A DNA stretch of 23,470 nt from Chrysophaeum taylorii. Lineage: Eukaryota; Sar; Pelagophyceae; Pelagomonadales; Pelagomonadaceae. Each line of letters opens with the position of its first letter. The stretch's first letter is position 1. The position numbers and the translations under genes were made by a program. The notes below the pieces were generated by a model. That model ran no database searches and was not told the DNA's origin. It saw only the letters and a list, made by a program, of their open reading frames with translations. This document shows positions 1 through 8,382 of this stretch, piece by piece. Location of the stretch: the NCBI GenBank assembly GCA_029834535.1, contig JAQMWT010000507.1:1-23470 (forward strand), in the 5' to 3' direction.

Positions 1-459
1 AAGGTTAAGGTCCGTGGCTTGGGCGATATTGTTCGTTGGATTGACGAGCTGAAATGCTGTGCGGTCGACGATTTAACGAAGGATGGTGAAGCCGAATCTA
101 ACAAGGCTAACCTATCATTCACTGTTTCGGTCGCAAGCCATCTTACTCAAGGCGATGCGGCTCCTGAACCTGATGCTTTGAGCTCAGTGCAGAAGGCGTC
201 TCCTTCTGCCGATAAGAAGAAGAATTCTCGTCAAGAATCGCTCGGTAACGACGATTTCGACCGACGAACTGACGAGGAGGAAAAGAAATGCCGAGAAGTT
301 ACAGAATGCGAGATTCGCCGAGGTTTGAAAGGTCCACTGGGTGCCGATCACGTATCGCAAGGTTGTGATGCTCTTCAGCGGCGCCGGAGGAAGTACTTTA
401 GGACTGCAACGAGCGAACGAGTTGTGCGGGACGTCGTTTCGAGTCGTCCTTGCTCTTGA
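1..459 (+). CDS. Open frame of unknown function upstream of the methyltransferase-like domain (partial)
   Basis: The frame is open from the window edge and stops at 457-459. Its product is charged and lysine/glutamate rich, with a stretch around RTDEEEKKCREVTECE, and I recognise no domain. It probably belongs to the retrotransposon polyprotein upstream of the methyltransferase-like domain. The true reading is likely to leave this frame near position 330-345, because the methyltransferase motif I lies one base over in another frame. The residues encoded after about 335 are therefore probably not real. A protease would be expected upstream or here, but none is visible. Confidence 0.35.
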   Translation, partial: KVKVRGLGDIVRWIDELKCCAVDDLTKDGEAESNKANLSFTVSVASHLTQGDAAPEPDALSSVQKASPSADKKKNSRQESLGNDDFDRRTDEEEKKCREVTECEIRRGLKGPLGADHVSQGCDALQRRRRKYFRTATSERVVRDVVSSRPCS

Positions 460-559
460 CTCGTCAACAGCTGCCAACAAGGTTCATCAGAAGAATTTCC
501 GAAGATACCTGTGGTCCAGCACACGCTCTGTGGACGATATGACTCGACCCTCCGGTTGA
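341..559 (+). pseudogene. N-terminal part of cytosine-C5 DNA methyltransferase-like domain (motifs I and II), out of frame
   Basis: This frame encodes VVMLFSGAGGSTLGLQRA, which matches the S-adenosylmethionine-binding motif I of C5 methyltransferases (FxGxGG). It is followed by RVVLALDSS, where D at about residue 40 fits the acidic motif II position, then AAN...KNF, the usual N-F ahead of motif IV. The rest of the domain continues in the frame of the next coding segment. The switch falls near position 495, where a single missing base after the N-F codons would restore continuity. Frame changes on both sides, at about 330-345 and 495, compensate each other. They could be mutations or assembly indels. 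Confidence 0.75.
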
Positions 560-2235
560 TCAAGGCTTATTTGCCTGAAGCGGAATGGTCATCGTCGATG
601 TGTATAGCGTCTCCGCCCTGCGTTCATTCCGCACTCTGCAACTTGACATCCAGAGATGTTGGCAAGGGTGTTACGGCCACTAACTGGACGATGAAGTTGT
701 GCAAGATGGCTGGCTTCATGATGTGGCTGATTGAACAGGAGGCGTCCATTATTTCGTATATAGCGCGCTTACACCCTTACGTGTACGTCGTCAATTTTCA
801 TGATATCACACCTACTCTGATGAGCTCTCGCGTGCGATTGTTGGTTTCCAGTCACCCACTGCACTTGCAAGAGGCTCCGAAGACATGTGTGAACATGCAA
901 CAAAAATTTGCTGCAGCTTTAGGTTATGCTCATGAACGCCACCTTCTCCAGCTGAATAATCTTGGCTCGTCCCGAGAAGCAACAGATACGGCTTACACCG
1001 TTACGCGGGTTCCTCTTCGTTTGGGACCGCATCGCTCGGACACTCAGCCTTTGACTCTCAAGATGACGGCCGAGTTGCTCACGATGCCGGTGGATCATGA
1101 TTGGGCTAGCTTGTCTAAGACAGATTCGTTCAAACATTTAGCGTCTGTCGTCCCTCCAGATACTCTTGCGATTTTAGCAGTCGATCTGCACAACTCCGTG
1201 ACCAGAGGTTTCCGCCAAAGTGGTGAAGTCCTGCCGACCGCGTTGAGCCCGACAGATCGATCCTTTGAGCAGTATTTGCGAATCTCCGACACCACCTTTC
1301 GTCACGTAGAGATTCCGCTGTTAAATACGCGCACTCGTGTCGTTAAGTGGGTGTCAAAAGATGATTTCCAGGATCCCACTAAATGGGAACCGCCCGAAGT
1401 TCCTATGCTTCCGCTTCCAACTGATGCGCCGGGGACGGCTCATGCTTTTTCTGCTGCCCCCCCCCAACAATCAAAAGTGGACGTTCCGCCGGATCCTAAA
1501 CCTGAACAGGAGCCGAAAGTAAGGAGCGAGGCGAATGTGCGCGTCAAAGGTAAAAAGATCAATAAGAGCCACCCTGAGGTGAGGTTCAAATACGAAGAAA
1601 AGTTCGATGTGCCATGGAAGGATGCGCCGCGCGATGCGGACGGTGTACCATTACCGCAGATTCCCGAGCACGTCAAGGACAATTATGCGATGAACGTCGT
1701 AATTCCGACGAAGGAAGAAGTAGAGAAGGTTGTTCGAGATCTAGGAATTCCCGACAACCCGCATCTGGATGATGATGCGAAGATGATGTTGAGCCATTGC
1801 GTGCAATGCGCGTGGGCTTTCTTTGATCCGATTATGAGACCCGTGGACTCGCCACCGGTTTCTCTACGCTTTAAAGACGCAAACCCACGACCGATCAAGA
1901 TGACGCCTTACAGGTTGACGCCAGCAAAGCTCGAGTGTCTCCGAAAGCAGATCACTGAGTGGTGTCGCGATGGAGTCATCCGACCGGCGAACTCTCCGTG
2001 GGGATTTCCTGTACTTATGCTGCCTAAGAAGGGAGCCGAGGCCGGGACGTCGAATGCTTTTCGTGCTGCCGTTGACTTGCGTCAGCTCAATGATCAGCTG
2101 GTCAATGACAGTTGGCCGAATATTCGGCAAGATGATGCTATGGCTTTTCTTGCCATGCGCCGTTGGCGGACGTGCATCGATATTCGATGGGGTTATCATA
2201 ACTTACGTTTGGACGGCGCTGCTCCCTTACCCTGA
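511..2235 (+). CDS. Retrotransposon polyprotein, 5' part: methyltransferase-like domain then Ty3/gypsy reverse transcriptase (truncated by insertion)
   Basis: Residues 1-230 continue the methyltransferase-like fold. IASPPC (residues 32-37) fits motif IV with the catalytic Pro-Cys. IEQE (74-77) sits where the ENV motif VI belongs, 40 residues later. SRVRLLV (106-112) fits motif VIII (QxRxR), and LTLKMTAELL...SVVPPDTLAILA (181-223) fits motifs IX and X. The motif IV Gln and motif VI Asn are changed, so activity is doubtful. A proline- and charge-rich linker follows (about 285-450, including a C homopolymer near 1459). RT begins at about 455: PIKMTPYRLT, SPWGFPVLMLPKKG, FRAAVDLRQLND and motif A CIDIRWGYHNL with catalytic D557. 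The frame then runs into inserted DNA and stops. The annotated first codon is only the first possible non-ATG start; the real frame enters from upstream. Confidence 0.85.
   Translation: MVQHTLCGRYDSTLRLIKAYLPEAEWSSSMCIASPPCVHSALCNLTSRDVGKGVTATNWTMKLCKMAGFMMWLIEQEASIISYIARLHPYVYVVNFHDITPTLMSSRVRLLVSSHPLHLQEAPKTCVNMQQKFAAALGYAHERHLLQLNNLGSSREATDTAYTVTRVPLRLGPHRSDTQPLTLKMTAELLTMPVDHDWASLSKTDSFKHLASVVPPDTLAILAVDLHNSVTRGFRQSGEVLPTALSPTDRSFEQYLRISDTTFRHVEIPLLNTRTRVVKWVSKDDFQDPTKWEPPEVPMLPLPTDAPGTAHAFSAAPPQQSKVDVPPDPKPEQEPKVRSEANVRVKGKKINKSHPEVRFKYEEKFDVPWKDAPRDADGVPLPQIPEHVKDNYAMNVVIPTKEEVEKVVRDLGIPDNPHLDDDAKMMLSHCVQCAWAFFDPIMRPVDSPPVSLRFKDANPRPIKMTPYRLTPAKLECLRKQITEWCRDGVIRPANSPWGFPVLMLPKKGAEAGTSNAFRAAVDLRQLNDQLVNDSWPNIRQDDAMAFLAMRRWRTCIDIRWGYHNLRLDGAAPLP
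2211..2224 (+). repeat. Target-site duplication, left copy (14 bp)
   Basis: GGACGGCGCTGCTC here and GGACGCCGCTGCTC at 2590-2603 flank the insertion and differ at one base. They mark where the non-LTR type insertion entered the gypsy RT. Confidence 0.8.
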
Positions 2236-2589
2236 TCGCCGACTGTGGTTGCGATGGAGGACGGTGCCTCATTAATCCGGAGCCTTGCGAGGGCATCCGC
2301 CCTCCCGGCGTAGGTTGGCACCTATTCGCCTCCCGGGCGGGCCGGTTGGCAGCCGGAACGTTCGCAGTGGGACGGGGTATGGCCGGGGGGCGAAGACGGA
2401 AGGTTATCGACGAGTTGGTTGTCAGTCACATCGTGGTCTCCTCGTCGCATGGCGACAAGCTTGATGGTCACTCTCCGCCGACCGACCTTTCGGCGCTCCT
2501 CGTCTACAGGCCCGTGATTCCGGACTGGCTCCTGTCGGTCCGGCCTGGCTCCCATGCTCGGGAGAGGTCTGAAGTTAGTTAGTTAGTTA
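2225..2589 (+). mobile_element. Short non-LTR type insertion (truncated LINE or SINE) with (TTAG)n tail, inside gypsy RT
   Basis: About 365 bp lie between 14 bp direct repeats and end in GTTAGTTAGTTAGTTAG, the layout of a target-primed insertion on the + strand. The last ~75 bp before the tail closely match the 3' end of the twin-primed element at 9326-9713 (shared CCTGGCTCCCATG and GGGAGAGGT blocks). The first ~290 bp are GC-rich and show no clear protein or tRNA-like promoter. It could be a 5'-truncated LINE of the same family or a SINE borrowing the LINE's 3' end. Excising 379 bp (insert plus one duplication) returns the flanking RT halves to one frame, so it inserted into an open gypsy copy. 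Confidence 0.8.
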
Positions 2590-2603
2590 GGACGCCGCTG
2601 CTC
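2590..2603 (+). repeat. Target-site duplication, right copy (14 bp)
   Basis: Matches 2211-2224 at 13 of 14 positions. The first G may instead belong to the TTAG tail. Confidence 0.75.
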
Positions 2604-2617
2604 AGGACGCTGTTACT

Positions 2618-5614
2618 ATGGTTAGTCCACTTGGAGCCCATAGTTTCTTGCGCTTGCATCTAGGAGTAAAAACAGCAGAAGCTCTCTTTTGTAAGCAGAT
2701 GGCTAGCGATTTGTCCACATGGATGTATAAGGACTTGGTCGCGTTTGTCGACGATATTATGATGGGATCGGATGAACTCCATCGACATTTACAAGTTTTG
2801 ATTGAAGTGTTGTGCCATTTAGTACAGCGAAGATATAGTGGACGAACTTCGAAGTTCCACCTCCTCAAGGATGAAATCGAGTTTTTGGGACATATTTCGA
2901 CTCCGGAGGGCTTGAAGCCGAATCCCAAGACGTTAGCAGCGTTGCAGCAGATGCCGATTCCCGGTACGTTGCCCAACACGTCCCCGAAGACCCAGATTCG
3001 ATCTTTCATTGGTATGAGCAACTATTGCCGCCGATATGTGAAGAATTATTCGAAGATTGTGGAGCCGCTTAGGCGATTGTGTCTTGAAGGCGTTAAGTTT
3101 GAGTGGACGCCTGAGTGCCAAAAGGCATGGGACACGATCATCGAAGCTTTGGTGGATTCTCGTGGAGTTTATCATCCTGACTACGATCTTCCTTTTCAGA
3201 TCCGCTCGGATGCTTCCAAGGATGGTCTGGGTGCGTATCTTTTTCAGCTCGTGGAAATCAAGGACGAAACCGGCAAGGTGACACGAGAGGAACGAGTAAT
3301 TGAGTATTGGAGCCGAGCTGTGCCGAAAGAGATGCGGAACTATGAGCCTCGCCGGCTAGAGCTACTGGCAGTTATTCTTTCTCTTGAGCATTTCCGCTCT
3401 TATATTGAAGGTCACAAGACGATCCTTGAAACAGATCATCGCAACTTGACGTTTTTACGAAAGGCGAAGCACTCGTCTGGGCAGTTGGCTCGATGGGCGA
3501 TGCGGCTCGCCAATTTTGATCCTGAATTGGGTTACAAGCCAGGGAAGTCGCCGGGAATGAGCATCCCTGACTGTCTCTCTCGCAATCCTATAGATCATGT
3601 CATCGAGACGGACGAGTTTGGTGAACCCTTGAACCACGCGTATCTAGTGTGCCAAGAACTCCCTCGTTCTGTTGATGATGAAGGAGTACCTTTACCTGGG
3701 TGCCATGTCATTCTGTCGTTTGTTACGACTGAGTTGCCTGTGGAGGAAGAGGAGGAAGACCTCGATGATCCGATGCAATTGGTCACGTCTCATGCTACGA
3801 AACAACGTCAGAAGCAACGACTTCAGACCCAGCCTAGTATTTTCCGTGATGCCGATGATTACCAAGAGTACATCGACAAGATTCCGGATAATTTGACTTT
3901 GGAAGAGATAGCCAAAGAGCAGATCACTGATGCTACTTGCGAGGACATTCGTTATCGCATGGCTCAGGGCCATTCTCTTCGTCGGTACGGAGCCAATTAT
4001 CGCTATCAAGTGGTGAAAGGAGTTCTCTACCGTGCCGCACCCGACTTGCACCCGATGATAGTCGCACCCCGAACTTTACGGACGCGCATCATCCGATTGT
4101 ACCATGACACACCTCTCAATGGTGGTCATATGGGTCGTCAAAGTACAGTGCAGTCGATACTTGAACGTTTTTGGTGGCCCCATATGTCTAATGAGGTGGG
4201 TGCTTACATTGCTGGTTGCATAGTGTGCAAGAAAGCTCGTACGCCTGAACCAAAGAGAGCAGGTCTGCTTCAGCAACCGGTGTATGATGGTGATTGTGTC
4301 GTCCTTTGTATGGATTTGTTTGGACCTTTGCCCAGTGCTGGTCCCGAGACATATCTCATCGTCTTTTTTGATCCATTTTCTCATTTCTTGATTCTTGACG
4401 TACTACACCATAAGACTGCTGAGTCAATCCTCGAGTCTTTTGTCGCGAATATATTACTCAAAGGTTATCTACCTCAGAGGATTCGTACCGACAATGGGAA
4501 AGAGTTCGTCAACAAGTTGATGGAAGAGTTTTGTCATCTTTTCAATGTTCGGTATAGTACCACGATTCCGTATCATGCTCAGGCTAATCCTGCGGAAAGG
4601 GTCAACCGCTTTATCAAGGCTTTCCTCCGTGCGTGCCTTCAAAACCGCAAGATCACGGAATGGCCCGAATTCGCGGAGTACATTGCTTTCTGTTACAATC
4701 GTAAATTTATTCCGGGGACTCAGATCTCACCTTTCATGCTTCGTCTTAACCGGCAGCCTTTATTGCCAACCGATTACACGATCATGGATCTTGATGTCCG
4801 CCGCCTGCCGAAAACTCGCTCCGATGTTGTGGCAGAGACTCGCGAGAGGCTGAAGTTCTATACCGCTACGGTGAACGAAGCTCGTGAGAAGGCTCTTCGT
4901 AAACAACGTCTCGCCTATAATGCGGACCATGTTGATGTGGAGTATGAAGAAGGTTCACATGTTCTGCTCTACATCCCTTTTCTTCAGAACAAGCTTCGAC
5001 CGGAATGGCGCGGTCCATTCGTTATTTTGGAACGCTTGTCCCCGGTCACTTACAGGATTGAGTCTCTTGATTATCCTCCCGAACGCCGTTGTGTTCATGT
5101 TAGTCAGATTACCCCTGTGATGGTTTCTCCAGTGGTCGATCGAGCTGTGCCCAAGCCCAAGGAGACCTTTCGGGATGATTACAAGCATGGTAAGTTCGTT
5201 ATCTTTCGGATTCCGGATAATAAACGGTCCGATTGGCGAAAGAAGATTTATGTCGCTGAAGTTTATGAACCCTATGATTTTGTGAATGATCGAGTCGCTC
5301 TGCATTTCTATGCTGATCTCGGTCCCCATGACAAGGTTTCTTATTACAAGCCTACTTCACATCTCTCTACTCGCAAGCTTAAGCCGGAATACAAGGACGT
5401 GGACGGTCGCAGTTTCACCGACAAGACCAAGGTCAACAACAGTACCACTCCTTGTGTCACCGACTTCGCTCCGCATGAGATCGATGTGTTGATTCCTAAG
5501 TTCACTTTGCGTGGTGGACGCGTTCCTGAACCTGTCGTTGAACGTGCCTACAAGAAGATTCGTTCTCGAGATGCTCATTCAGCCAAGGCTCGTGCTTCTC
5601 GCCGGACTCGCTGA
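2618..5614 (+). CDS. Retrotransposon polyprotein, 3' part: RT catalytic core, RNase H, integrase, C-terminal extension
   Basis: An intact 998-residue frame. FVDD (43-46) is the RT catalytic box. RNase H residues are D198, E248, D273 and D318, the last in IPDCLSR. The integrase zinc-binding region has H495, H504, C534 and C537, and its core has D566 (CMDLFG), D625 (RTDNGKEF) and E660 (NPAERVNR), 35 residues after D625. A GPF module lies at about 780-815. About 150 further residues include GKFVIFRIP...YVAEVYEPY...VALHFYAD (858-900), possibly a chromatin-reader-like fold, and a basic end. The functions are reverse transcription and integration of the element's cDNA. The true frame continues from 2604 directly after the upstream insertion, so the GTG start here is not biological. 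Confidence 0.93.
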   Translation: MVSPLGAHSFLRLHLGVKTAEALFCKQMASDLSTWMYKDLVAFVDDIMMGSDELHRHLQVLIEVLCHLVQRRYSGRTSKFHLLKDEIEFLGHISTPEGLKPNPKTLAALQQMPIPGTLPNTSPKTQIRSFIGMSNYCRRYVKNYSKIVEPLRRLCLEGVKFEWTPECQKAWDTIIEALVDSRGVYHPDYDLPFQIRSDASKDGLGAYLFQLVEIKDETGKVTREERVIEYWSRAVPKEMRNYEPRRLELLAVILSLEHFRSYIEGHKTILETDHRNLTFLRKAKHSSGQLARWAMRLANFDPELGYKPGKSPGMSIPDCLSRNPIDHVIETDEFGEPLNHAYLVCQELPRSVDDEGVPLPGCHVILSFVTTELPVEEEEEDLDDPMQLVTSHATKQRQKQRLQTQPSIFRDADDYQEYIDKIPDNLTLEEIAKEQITDATCEDIRYRMAQGHSLRRYGANYRYQVVKGVLYRAAPDLHPMIVAPRTLRTRIIRLYHDTPLNGGHMGRQSTVQSILERFWWPHMSNEVGAYIAGCIVCKKARTPEPKRAGLLQQPVYDGDCVVLCMDLFGPLPSAGPETYLIVFFDPFSHFLILDVLHHKTAESILESFVANILLKGYLPQRIRTDNGKEFVNKLMEEFCHLFNVRYSTTIPYHAQANPAERVNRFIKAFLRACLQNRKITEWPEFAEYIAFCYNRKFIPGTQISPFMLRLNRQPLLPTDYTIMDLDVRRLPKTRSDVVAETRERLKFYTATVNEAREKALRKQRLAYNADHVDVEYEEGSHVLLYIPFLQNKLRPEWRGPFVILERLSPVTYRIESLDYPPERRCVHVSQITPVMVSPVVDRAVPKPKETFRDDYKHGKFVIFRIPDNKRSDWRKKIYVAEVYEPYDFVNDRVALHFYADLGPHDKVSYYKPTSHLSTRKLKPEYKDVDGRSFTDKTKVNNSTTPCVTDFAPHEIDVLIPKFTLRGGRVPEPVVERAYKKIRSRDAHSAKARASRRTR

Positions 5615-5626
5615 GGGCAGCTCGTG

Positions 5627-5644
5627 TTCTCACCAGGGGAGTCC
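5627..5644 (+). promoter_or_regulatory. Polypurine-like tract before 3' LTR
   Basis: The AGGGGAG-containing stretch just after the polyprotein stop and immediately before the LTR start is where plus-strand DNA priming is expected. It is short and not purely purine. Confidence 0.45.
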
Positions 5645-5971
5645 TGTGGCGGCAACTCCTGACCGCTAAGGCTTACCCCCCCTCTCTCGAGGCTTGATAC
5701 CCGTTCAACGGGACACCTTTCCCGATCTTCTTAGTGACATCATACCTCTCTCTTGTGAGAAGCATTCTTGCTGTATTCTTGTAGTTTCCTTGCTATCATA
5801 TTCCATCTCTCCATCTTGTTGAGAGGCTTGGTGAGCGTGAGCAAGGTGTGTGGCGAGCTTATCCGACCCCGCGTCCGTGTTTTCCTCGTTCAGTGAGGTC
5901 TAGGACGAGTCGGTGAGTACCCCGTTGTCACCCGGGGGTCGAGAAGGTTTTTTTTTTTCTGTGCCGCCATA
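5645..5971 (+). repeat. 3' LTR of the gypsy element (327 bp)
   Basis: It starts TGTGGCGGCA and ends TGCCGCCATA, an inverted pair with one mismatch (the usual final CA appears as TA). The first part (TGTGGCGGCAACT, CTAAGGCTTACCCC, GACATCAT) resembles the 337 bp LTR at 17263-17599 on the other strand, and the two are of similar length. It contains a T homopolymer near 5948. The 5' LTR is outside the window, so the boundary rests on the inverted ends and on similarity to the second LTR. Confidence 0.7.
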
Positions 5972-6576
5972 GAATGTACGAGTGGACGTACCCAAAATAT
6001 TCCATAACATGTGTGCAAGAGTGCAGGTTAGCCAACTTACACACACATCAACATTGACACGACAATACGATACTATGAACAGGTGCACACAAGGTTACAC
6101 GATCACGTGTGCAAAGTATGCTATATACAGCCCAATGGTAATGGCGTTATATTGACAAGCGTGTCTACATGGCGAGGCTGGACCGGCGCGGTAACAGTCC
6201 AAAACCCATAGGCTACGTGCATGCTGACACATGGTTTCTCAGGGACCCGCCTGGGCCCATAACCTGCAGAGCAATTAGCATGCAGTGGTAAGTCACCTGG
6301 GAAACCATCCCGTCTCATCATGAACGTCTGGAAGTATTTCATTCGGGGAATGAAAAGGTATGTTCCCTATATCATCAGAACACGACAGGCGGCATCTAGA
6401 ACTACACGAGAAAGGTAAAGTGTATAGTGCTACATACCTCGGGACGCGCTACATGATGATGAGCTTAAGCACAAATCAGAGGACTAATTGACTGTGTAGA
6501 AAGGAAGAAGAAGGGTAAGGAAGAGATCACGTTCTCAACGGACGGATAAGGGTAAGAGGCAGCAGATTTCTCTGCA
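5972..6576. other. Spacer with no recognisable gene
   Basis: About 600 bp between the gypsy LTR and the copia RT. It is more AT-rich than its surroundings and has short CA-rich stretches. I see no convincing coding frame, RNA gene or LTR. It may include flanking DNA and the rearranged 5' side of the copia remnant. Confidence 0.5.
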
Positions 6577-7317
6577 GTGGTATTAGGTTATACCCAAGTG
6601 CATGGCGTCGATTATTTCGCAACTGATTTCCCAGTTGCTACGGCAACTACAGTAAGAGTATTTTTGTGTCGTGTCGCTCATCTCAATTGGGAACTTGTCA
6701 AACTTGATATCAAGAATGCGTTCACACAAGCTACATTTTCTGAAAATGTTTACGTTTGGCCCGCAGAGGGGTTTCCTATTCAACAACCACCATCGGGCTA
6801 TCACGTTTTGAAACTCAAACGATCATGGTATGGTACTCATCAAGCTAGTCGTAGCTGGAATATCCTCCTTCATAAGATTCTTACTGACTTCGGTTTTGCG
6901 GCAACTGACGCTGATCGCTGCTTGTATTTGTTTTACGTTCAAATGCAGGTTGTCATCATGTTGATTGTGATTGTAGATGATATGCTAGTGTCTTTTGATC
7001 GAGCTAACTCTCATCATTACCAGCGTCTTGTTGTGTTCCTTCGGACACGTGTTCATTCACCTTCTGATGTTAAAGAACTGGGTTCAGTTTCTGGCTTTAT
7101 TGGTTTTGAGATATTTCGCAACCGCCAAACGCGCACGATTCAAATACGGCAGACCAAAGCTATCAATGATCTGCTTAAGGTTGCGAGTCTGGGCCCTTCT
7201 CAAGTTGCTTCAACACCAGGACAGCCAGCTGTTCATCTGTCAGCTGATTCTTGTCCGCAAATTAAGTCTCCGGAATGGCATTATATGCAGCGTTTACCTT
7301 ATCGAGGCACTGTCTGA
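6577..7317 (+). pseudogene. Ty1/copia reverse transcriptase fragment
   Basis: The product begins in the middle of copia RT: VLGYTQVHGVDY, then LVKLDIKNAFTQ (catalytic Asp of motif A), YVWPAEGFP, LKRSWYGTHQASRSWN and IVIVDDMLVSF, where VIVDD stands for the usual YVDD. It ends at an in-frame TGA (7315-7317) inside the conserved YRGTVG...TRPD block, so the stop is premature and RNase H continues in the same frame afterwards. Gag, protease and integrase are missing upstream. The start is only the first possible codon in a 5'-truncated copy. Confidence 0.9.
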
Positions 7318-8008
7318 GTTTTACTGTTCATTGCTATTATGACGAGACCTGATTTTTTGTTTCAAGTCGTTCAAGCTTGCCGTTTTGGTAATAATCCTGG
7401 TCGCAAGCACTGGACATATGTTCGTCATATTCTGAAGTATCTGCACGGCTCACGCCACTTGTGTTTGACTATTGATGGCTCCAAATGGCAACAATTTTAT
7501 ATCTACTGTGACGCCGATTGGGCTTCAAATCCTGATTCACGCCGCTCTGTATCTGGATATGTTTACATGCTGTGTGGCTGTGCTATCGCTTCGTGTTCTT
7601 CTGTGCAACATCTGGTCGCTCGTTCTAGGTTCGAATCAGAGCTCATTTCCCTTTTTGGCTGCACTGCCTATCTGCTATGGCTTCGCCGCTTATTGACTGT
7701 TCTCGGTTTACAAACGGATCCCGTGCCATTGTACATGGACAACAAAACTGTGGTTCATCGCAAAAATAAAAAAAGAGTTCGCTATCACTAAACACACTCG
7801 TCATATAGGGATACGCTACATTTATGCAACTGACATGCTTAATGCTGGTATCATCGCTCCTGTTAAAGTCAACTCCAACTGGAATGCCTCCGATTGCCTT
7901 ACCAAGTCGAGCAAGTACGAGATATTTTTTCGGCAACGTGCCATTCTCTTGAATCTCTCTGCTGACATTCAGACACCTACGCCTGCTGCTCCTGCCCCTG
8001 CTCCTTAA
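7318..8008 (+). pseudogene. Ty1/copia RNase H and polyprotein end, frameshifted
   Basis: From 7339 the frame encodes TRPDFLFQVVQACRF, RHILKYLHGSRH, IYCDADWAS (RNase H Asp), RRSVSGYVYML, ARSRFESELISL (Glu) and YMDNKTVV (Asp), the normal copia RNase H order. Near 7762-7775, in an A-rich run, the frame shifts by one base. It continues as TKHTRHIGIRYIY and NASDCLTKSSKYE (the usual ADxLTK motif) to a stop at 8006-8008, after a Pro-Ala-rich end. Together with the upstream TGA this makes the copy non-functional. Confidence 0.88.
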
Positions 8009-8022
8009 ACTTTAGGGGACGG

Positions 8023-8278
8023 TGTTGGTAGATTGGTTCCGGTACCTCGGACTGTGTGTCCGGTACCATGTACCGGAACATGACATTACTTACTCCTAAC
8101 CTGCTCAATCATCATCCCATCACCACTTTGATCTGGTGGAGAACGGGCCTTAGTAAATGCGCCGAAAGTTTTGGGACTTGATATATAGCATACATCAGGG
8201 AAAACTTGCGTCCAATCTTCATCGACATATATTCCCCACACACACCCCCCTCTTAGCAGTCTTAACTACTAATCGACA
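8023..8278 (+). repeat. Probable 3' LTR of the copia remnant (~256 bp)
   Basis: It follows a purine tract (TTTAGGGGACGG) a few bases after the copia stop and starts TGTTGGTAG, the usual copia LTR opening. A plausible end is TCGACA at about 8278. Near its start it holds CCGGTACCATGTACCGG (7 bp arms, 3-base loop) and a wider TTCCGGTAC/GTACCGGAA pair. No second LTR copy is present to prove the right edge. Confidence 0.6.
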
Positions 8279-8280
8279 GA

Positions 8281-8316
8281 TGTTTGTTTGTCTGTCTGTT
8301 TGTCTGTCTGTCTGTC
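8281..8316. repeat. TGTC/TGTT microsatellite
   Basis: A run of TGTT and TGTC tetranucleotides directly after the copia LTR. Confidence 0.85.
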
Positions 8317-8328
8317 CCTCGATTTAGG

Positions 8329-8374
8329 GTAAGGATCAGGTAGGCGCGAGAGTAAGGATCAGGTAGGCACGAGA
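8329..8374. repeat. 23 bp tandem duplication
   Basis: GTAAGGATCAGGTAGGCGCG plus AGA is repeated once immediately with a single G-to-A change. It is preceded by TTTAGGG. Confidence 0.85.
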
Positions 8375-8382
8375 GCCAGACA

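Larger units (their letters stand above)
1..5971 (+). mobile_element. Ty3/gypsy LTR retrotransposon carrying a DNA methyltransferase-like domain (5' end outside window)
   Basis: The order of recognisable parts is methyltransferase-like domain, reverse transcriptase, RNase H, integrase with HHCC and DDE residues, GPF module, C-terminal extension, polypurine-like tract and 3' LTR. RT-RNase H before integrase is the Ty3/gypsy order. The 5' LTR, primer site and gag are not in the window. The coding region is interrupted by a ~365 bp insertion at 2225-2589 and by two apparent frame changes near 330 and 495. Otherwise about 1,550 codons stay open, so the copy is fairly young. Confidence 0.9.

Noticed and set aside
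495..505. Programmed -1 frameshift site at GAATTTC
   Set aside because: It is not a proper slippery heptamer and no clear downstream structure was seen; a one-base loss is simpler.
2225..2515. tRNA-derived SINE head with A and B boxes
   Set aside because: No stretch matches both pol III promoter boxes well enough to call.
5972..6576. Possible 5' LTR of the copia remnant
   Set aside because: I could not find a stretch matching the 3' LTR candidate at 8023-8278.
8315..8335. TTTAGGG considered as telomeric DNA
   Set aside because: A single copy only; no array.
8281..8374. Short tandem repeats considered as a CRISPR array
   Set aside because: The 23 bp units are directly adjacent with no spacers, next to a microsatellite in eukaryotic DNA.
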